A stretch of DNA of 9,938 bases, taken from positions 1-9,938 of the forward strand of contig DQGZ01000223.1 of the NCBI GenBank assembly GCA_003531345.1, in the 5' to 3' direction. The notes below the pieces were generated by a model. That model ran no database searches. It had not been told where the DNA came from and saw nothing but the letters and a program-made list of their open reading frames with translations. The stretch's first letter is position 1; every line of letters begins with the position of its first letter. The DNA comes from Alphaproteobacteria bacterium. GTDB lineage: Bacteria; Pseudomonadota; Alphaproteobacteria; Rickettsiales; UBA8987. Positions 7,058 through 9,938 of this stretch are shown piece after piece. The position numbers and the translations under genes are program-made.

Positions 7058-7552
7058 ATGGCAGGTACCCTATATACTGTCCTGAGCAATACCTTCTTTG
7101 TTAAAGATGGCAACAGGTTCGTCGAGGAAATTTCCAATTTTCCTTTCTATAACGAATTTGAGGTAATCCAAGACAAGGAAAACCCAGCAAGAATATCAAT
7201 TTTCTACTGGGGAAGTAACTTTAAAGGTATTATTCCCTATAATCCCAATGCTGAATCCTATTACAGCGATATTCATTATAAAAGCAAAGAGCAGAACATA
7301 GAAATGTTCGGTGATTTTATTTCTGATCATTTGTGTAAGGGAGAAATCTTCAGGGTTGTGTCATGTTCTCACAGAATTGCTCTGTTCTGCGAATATGAAG
7401 AGTTCATAGTTTATAATGGTGAACATCACTACTTCCACTCTGGGCTTTATCTTACAGAGCCAAAAATCCAGTCCTTAAAGAACTTCATAAGCAGCAAGGG
7501 CGGAAATCTGGAAACATTCCGGGAAACTGATTTTTTAAAAAAACCTAATTAA
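7058..7552 (+). CDS. Hypothetical protein, 164 aa
   Basis: The function is not recognised. I place the start at ATG 7058 because CGAGGT (7049-7054) is well placed as a ribosome binding site; an in-frame ATG at 7019 lies in a hairpin without such a site. The protein has many aromatic residues (for example FYWGSNF, HHYFHSGLYL) and alternating patterns suggesting beta strands. It lacks a signal peptide and membrane segments. It ends 10 bp before the next gene, so the two are probably co-transcribed. Confidence 0.75.
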   Translation: MAGTLYTVLSNTFFVKDGNRFVEEISNFPFYNEFEVIQDKENPARISIFYWGSNFKGIIPYNPNAESYYSDIHYKSKEQNIEMFGDFISDHLCKGEIFRVVSCSHRIALFCEYEEFIVYNGEHHYFHSGLYLTEPKIQSLKNFISSKGGNLETFRETDFLKKPN

Positions 7553-7562
7553 AGGAGATATT

Positions 7563-8003
7563 ATGAGGCCCGAAGGAAATTTTATGCGTACAAATGTTGT
7601 TAAATTAAAAAGCTTAAGTTTATTCACTACATTTTTAAAAAAATATCACCCCAACCTATTAAAATATATGGTTACTACACCTGATGGAGTTTATTTTTTT
7701 GCAAAAGATGAATTGAAAATCAGAATTATACCTGATGTAGAAACTCGAAAGAATTTATCTAGTGAAGAACTTTTGTTTTATCTGCAAAATTTTAAAAACT
7801 TTTTGCAAGATGATCAAATTCTACTTTCTTATGAGCCAGCTTTAATGGCTGACTTTATAATTGTAGTTGATCCAACAGCAAAAGACCCTTTTCTTACAAC
7901 GGCGGACATGGTGTTATCTTTATCTACACCAGAAATAAAAAAGTTATTAAAGACTCATCTTGCAAAAAATGAGTTTACACCAACTCCACGATCTTCTTCA
8001 TAG
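7563..8003 (+). CDS. Hypothetical protein, 146 aa
   Basis: The function is not recognised. A strong AGGAG (7553-7557) lies five bases before ATG 7563 and touches the stop of the 164-aa gene, so the two genes form an operon; Met8 (ATG 7584) is a weaker alternative. The product appears soluble, with an N-terminal basic part (residues 9-35), a central segment with YFFAKDELKIRIIPDVE, and a helical region (about 70-80). The C-terminal tail (FTPTPRSSS) runs antisense to the integrase end: the genes overlap tail to tail by 29 bp. Base use is more AT-rich than in the preceding gene. It might belong to the integrase-bearing element or be an older resident. Confidence 0.72.
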   Translation: MRPEGNFMRTNVVKLKSLSLFTTFLKKYHPNLLKYMVTTPDGVYFFAKDELKIRIIPDVETRKNLSSEELLFYLQNFKNFLQDDQILLSYEPALMADFIIVVDPTAKDPFLTTADMVLSLSTPEIKKLLKTHLAKNEFTPTPRSSS

Positions 8004-8559
8004 CATCAGAATCAAACTCAATATAAAGCTGAGTTGTGGATAGAGAGGAGTGTCCAGCCAAACGCTGGACATCTCTTAAAGACCCTCCTACAGAGCTTAT
8101 TTTCTTAGCCGCATTAGTTATAAAAGTTCTTCTCCCTGAATGTGAAGATGCACCTTCAAACCCTAATTCCTGAAATAACCTGCAAAAAAAATTAACAATA
8201 CTTGCTGAACTAACCTTCTCAGATCTCTCAGAATTAATAACATAGCGAGAATCTGAATATTTCCTTTCTGACCTCTGATACTCAATAAGCGCCTCTTTAA
8301 GCTCCTGTGAAAGCCAGATCTTCCTGCCAGAATTTCCTTTTGAAGCAACATTCTGTAATATCAGTGCATCCGCAACCTGGCCCTGACTATCACAAACCAT
8401 ACTCCAGGTTATATTGGCTATCTCTTTAGCTCGCAAACCAGCTTTTAAGGAAAGTAAAAATATAACTCTATTTCGTAAGGGATAGCGTGAGCCTTTTAAA
8501 AAATTAAGGGCTAATTTCTGTTGTTTGTCAGAAAGTATTTTAGCCTGTTTCTTGATCAT
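7975..8559 (-). CDS. Tyrosine recombinase, catalytic domain only
   Basis: This 194-aa site-specific recombinase would cut and rejoin DNA through a 3'-phosphotyrosine. All family residues are present: R43 in GLRAKEI, K74 in ASKG, H140 and R143 in HSGRR, H170 in LAGHSS, and nucleophile Y179 in TTQLYIEF. The protein lacks the N-terminal SAM-like core-binding domain of XerC/XerD and phage integrases (about 300-400 aa); the sequence before R43 is only the beginning of the catalytic domain. Such minimal integrases occur on plasmids and islands, so this may be intact rather than broken. Its ATG overlaps the stop of the upstream membrane-protein gene by one base (TGATG), indicating translational coupling. 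No tRNA or att site is visible next to it. Confidence 0.9.
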   Translation of the reverse strand: MIKKQAKILSDKQQKLALNFLKGSRYPLRNRVIFLLSLKAGLRAKEIANITWSMVCDSQGQVADALILQNVASKGNSGRKIWLSQELKEALIEYQRSERKYSDSRYVINSERSEKVSSASIVNFFCRLFQELGFEGASSHSGRRTFITNAAKKISSVGGSLRDVQRLAGHSSLSTTQLYIEFDSDAMKKIVELV

Positions 8560-8858
8560 CAGGTTTTCTTTTTCTTTCTTTCAGATTTTAGTTTTGCTTC
8601 TTGAGCCCTGGCAATTTTGTTTAAATTCCAGGCTTCCCAGGTTCTTAGTGCTGCCCTTTTATCTTGCAAAAATATGCAGGTTATTAATGCCACCTTCGCA
8701 CACCACCAGCAGGCTTTTATAAGACCATTAATTATTTTGATTATAAGCAGCAAAATCCAGCCTATTACTTTAGCTGTAAAAATTATTGCAGCTTTTGTTC
8801 CGATTAATAATTTTTTGGAAAAACTAGCCTTTGGCTGACTTAACTGATCATTACTCAT
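8559..8858 (-). CDS. Small membrane protein, 99 aa
   Basis: The function is not recognised. Residues about 17-41 and 46-65 are strongly hydrophobic (IGWILLLIIKII, WWCAKVALITCIFL) and probably make two membrane segments or a hairpin. The C-terminus is highly basic (KSERKKKKT) and presumably cytoplasmic, where it could contact nucleic acid or phospholipid. The gene is the middle of a three-gene operon with one-base overlaps on both sides (TAATG with the gene upstream, TGATG with the integrase downstream). The tight coupling suggests that its product is made in step with the integrase. Small membrane proteins are common in conjugation modules, but no transfer gene is visible here. Confidence 0.72.
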   Translation of the reverse strand: MSNDQLSQPKASFSKKLLIGTKAAIIFTAKVIGWILLLIIKIINGLIKACWWCAKVALITCIFLQDKRAALRTWEAWNLNKIARAQEAKLKSERKKKKT

Positions 8859-9067
8859 TATCTGGCATTCATTAAGTTTCTCATCAATTGCTTTTCAGCC
8901 CCCATCATATCAAAATCATGTATGGCCTGCTTGCAGCTATAATCTTCCAACACAACTTCCGGCCCTCCAACCATTTGTATTTTGCATGGCTTATCATCAG
9001 TATTCGGCATTGAACTGATAGCACCCCAATTAAGACAAACAGCGCTGAAACAAACTAATTTGAACAT
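8858..9067 (-). CDS. Small exported protein, 69 aa
   Basis: The function is not recognised. I choose ATG 9067 because AAGGG lies just upstream at normal spacing; a TTG at 9103, in frame, lies within the -10 of the predicted promoter and so upstream of the transcript start. The first 19 residues (MFKLVCFSAVCLNWGAISS) look like a signal peptide. The mature part has two cysteines (C28, C45), which could form a disulfide in the periplasm, and a helical Met-rich C-terminus. It is the first gene of the operon with the membrane protein and the integrase, overlapping the former by one base. Confidence 0.68.
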   Translation of the reverse strand: MFKLVCFSAVCLNWGAISSMPNTDDKPCKIQMVGGPEVVLEDYSCKQAIHDFDMMGAEKQLMRNLMNAR

Positions 9068-9101
9068 ATTTTCCCTTACATTACACTTATTGCACTTAGG
9101 C

Positions 9102-9111
9102 AACTATAGTT
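9102..9111. promoter_or_regulatory. Perfect 10-bp palindrome, candidate operator
   Basis: AACTATAGTT is self-complementary and covers the -10 of the minus-strand promoter in the space between divergent operons. A dimeric Xre-type regulator, such as the one encoded at 9139, could bind here. This role is inferred from position. Confidence 0.35.
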
Positions 9112-9130
9112 TCGTATCATGAAGGGTCAA
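9103..9130 (-). promoter_or_regulatory. Promoter of the integrase operon
   Basis: On the minus strand, TTGACC (9130-9125) and TATAGT (9108-9103) match the -35 and -10 consensus at five of six positions each, with a 16-bp spacer. The start site would be near 9096, about 29 bases before ATG 9067. Tandem 9-mers ATTACACTT (9080-9088) and ATTGCACTT (9089-9097) follow in the leader. Confidence 0.65.
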
Positions 9131-9138
9131 CGAAATTT

Positions 9139-9381
9139 ATGTTACTCATTATGAAACATGCTGAATCAGTACATTTTACCACCAGTTTAATTGCCCTATT
9201 CAAAAAGAGGCGTAAAGAGCTGGAAATGAGCCATCTTAAACTTGCTGAAAAATGCGGGGTAAGCAGAATGGCTATAAGTCACATAGAAGCAGGAAAACGC
9301 ATCCCAACTATTGCAACCTGCTATAAAATCGCCAAAGCCCTTGATTTGAAGTTATCTGATGTAGTTAAGAAGGTGGAGTAA
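9139..9381 (+). CDS. Xre-family helix-turn-helix transcriptional regulator
   Basis: This 80-aa protein is essentially one Cro/C1-type HTH domain (about residues 17-76). LIALFKKRRKELEMS begins the domain, LAEKCGVSRMAISHIEAGKRIP (35-56) is the helix-turn-helix in classic form, and CYKIAKALDLKLSDVV closes it. It most likely represses its own operon or the divergent integrase operon, whose promoter lies 9-36 bp upstream. The start could be ATG 9139 or ATG 9151; neither has a strong ribosome binding site. A possible plus-strand promoter is TTGCAC (9090-9095) with TATCAT (9115-9120), spacer 19. A zinc-ribbon gene follows 19 bp downstream and is probably co-transcribed. Confidence 0.9.
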   Translation: MLLIMKHAESVHFTTSLIALFKKRRKELEMSHLKLAEKCGVSRMAISHIEAGKRIPTIATCYKIAKALDLKLSDVVKKVE

Positions 9382-9400
9382 ACGAAATTGAAAAGATAGC

Positions 9401-9938
9401 ATGATAAAACGATATTATACATTATGCAAAACCTGTAAAACACATCATACTTTAAGAATCACTTTAGGCACAGATAATTATCAAGAACATAAGTTCAATT
9501 GTACAAACTGTGCAGAAGAAATTTGCGTTAGTATTGAAATAGATTTTAATAAGCGTTTGAGTATAGGTGGCCTACCAAAACATATGCGATTTACGGAACC
9601 TTATAGTAATTTTAAACCTTTATCTAATTGTGAAATAGCTTTTCAAGAAGGTATTATAATTAATTTAGATCCTAATTTTCTTATATCCGAAGAGCTTTTA
9701 CATCAGGATAATATATTTCCTTGGATGATAGAAGCTAGAAAGTTAGAAGCTTTTGAAAACTTAGAAAATAAACTCCTTCCCGCTCCTTTTGTTAATGATG
9801 TATTTGATGCATTGGGTGGGGTACGTAATTTAAAGAACAAAATTATCGCTGTAAAAAAAGCTTTAAAATTAAAGAATAAAGGTCAAGAGAAACTTGCTCA
9901 TCAAGCAATAGAGGAATTTAATCCTACATTAGCTCAAA
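9401..9938 (+). CDS. Unrecognised protein with N-terminal zinc ribbon, partial
   Basis: A frame open from ATG 9401 to the window end gives at least 179 residues; the 3' end is missing. Residues 1-42 hold paired cysteines C9-x2-C12 and C34-x2-C37, a treble-clef or zinc-ribbon arrangement that binds zinc and often nucleic acid. Beyond it the chain is mostly acidic and then basic and helical (about 135-165, with many Lys). The ribosome site is weak (AAAAG). Placement 19 bp after the Xre gene suggests an operon in which Xre controls this protein, as in toxin-antitoxin-like or phage-regulatory pairs. I cannot name the family. Confidence 0.75.
   Translation, partial: MIKRYYTLCKTCKTHHTLRITLGTDNYQEHKFNCTNCAEEICVSIEIDFNKRLSIGGLPKHMRFTEPYSNFKPLSNCEIAFQEGIIINLDPNFLISEELLHQDNIFPWMIEARKLEAFENLENKLLPAPFVNDVFDALGGVRNLKNKIIAVKKALKLKNKGQEKLAHQAIEEFNPTLAQ

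Noticed and set aside
9068..9103. TTG start extending the exported protein to 81 aa
   Set aside because: The TTG overlaps the predicted -10 box and would be upstream of the transcript start; ATG 9067 has AAGGG and begins a clear signal peptide.
1..9938. CRISPR array or rRNA/tRNA genes
   Set aside because: No regularly spaced short repeats and no rRNA or credible tRNA sequence were seen on either strand.

Overview
The window is AT-rich DNA from a Gram-negative bacterium. It encodes an outer-membrane TonB-dependent receptor, a TonB protein and near-consensus Fur operators. The low GC, dense small hypothetical genes, decayed mobile-element genes and repeats fit a host-associated or reduced-genome proteobacterium, perhaps an alphaproteobacterium of Rickettsiales/Holosporales type. 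That placement is an inference; no rRNA or other taxonomic marker is present.

Left part (1-5305): two copies of a 102-bp structured repeat (1-102 and 5204-5305, one mismatch) lie in direct orientation and bound about 5.1 kb. Inside are an AlpA-like helix-turn-helix protein, a Toprim primase that stops where a helicase-type (DUF927-like) domain seems to begin, a TonB protein and a FecA-like TonB-dependent receptor. The receptor promoter has a consensus -35 box and is bracketed by two Fur boxes, so the receptor should be made under iron starvation. A 480-base stretch upstream of the receptor has no confident gene but does contain inverted repeats. No transposase or recombinase lies between the repeats.

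Middle part (5306-8003): the right repeat cuts into a coding frame, leaving about 196 C-terminal residues of an unrecognised protein. Three more unrecognised plus-strand genes follow (293, 164 and 146 aa); the last two are closely spaced, each with a good ribosome binding site.

Right part (7975-9938): a minus-strand operon of three genes, each overlapping the next by one base, encodes a small exported protein, a small membrane protein and a tyrosine recombinase reduced to its catalytic domain. It starts from a good promoter at about 9103-9130, divergent from a plus-strand Xre-type regulator. That regulator is followed by an unrecognised zinc-ribbon protein that runs off the window. Overall this looks like an accessory region: iron-acquisition cargo between direct repeats, beside decayed and active mobile-element genes.
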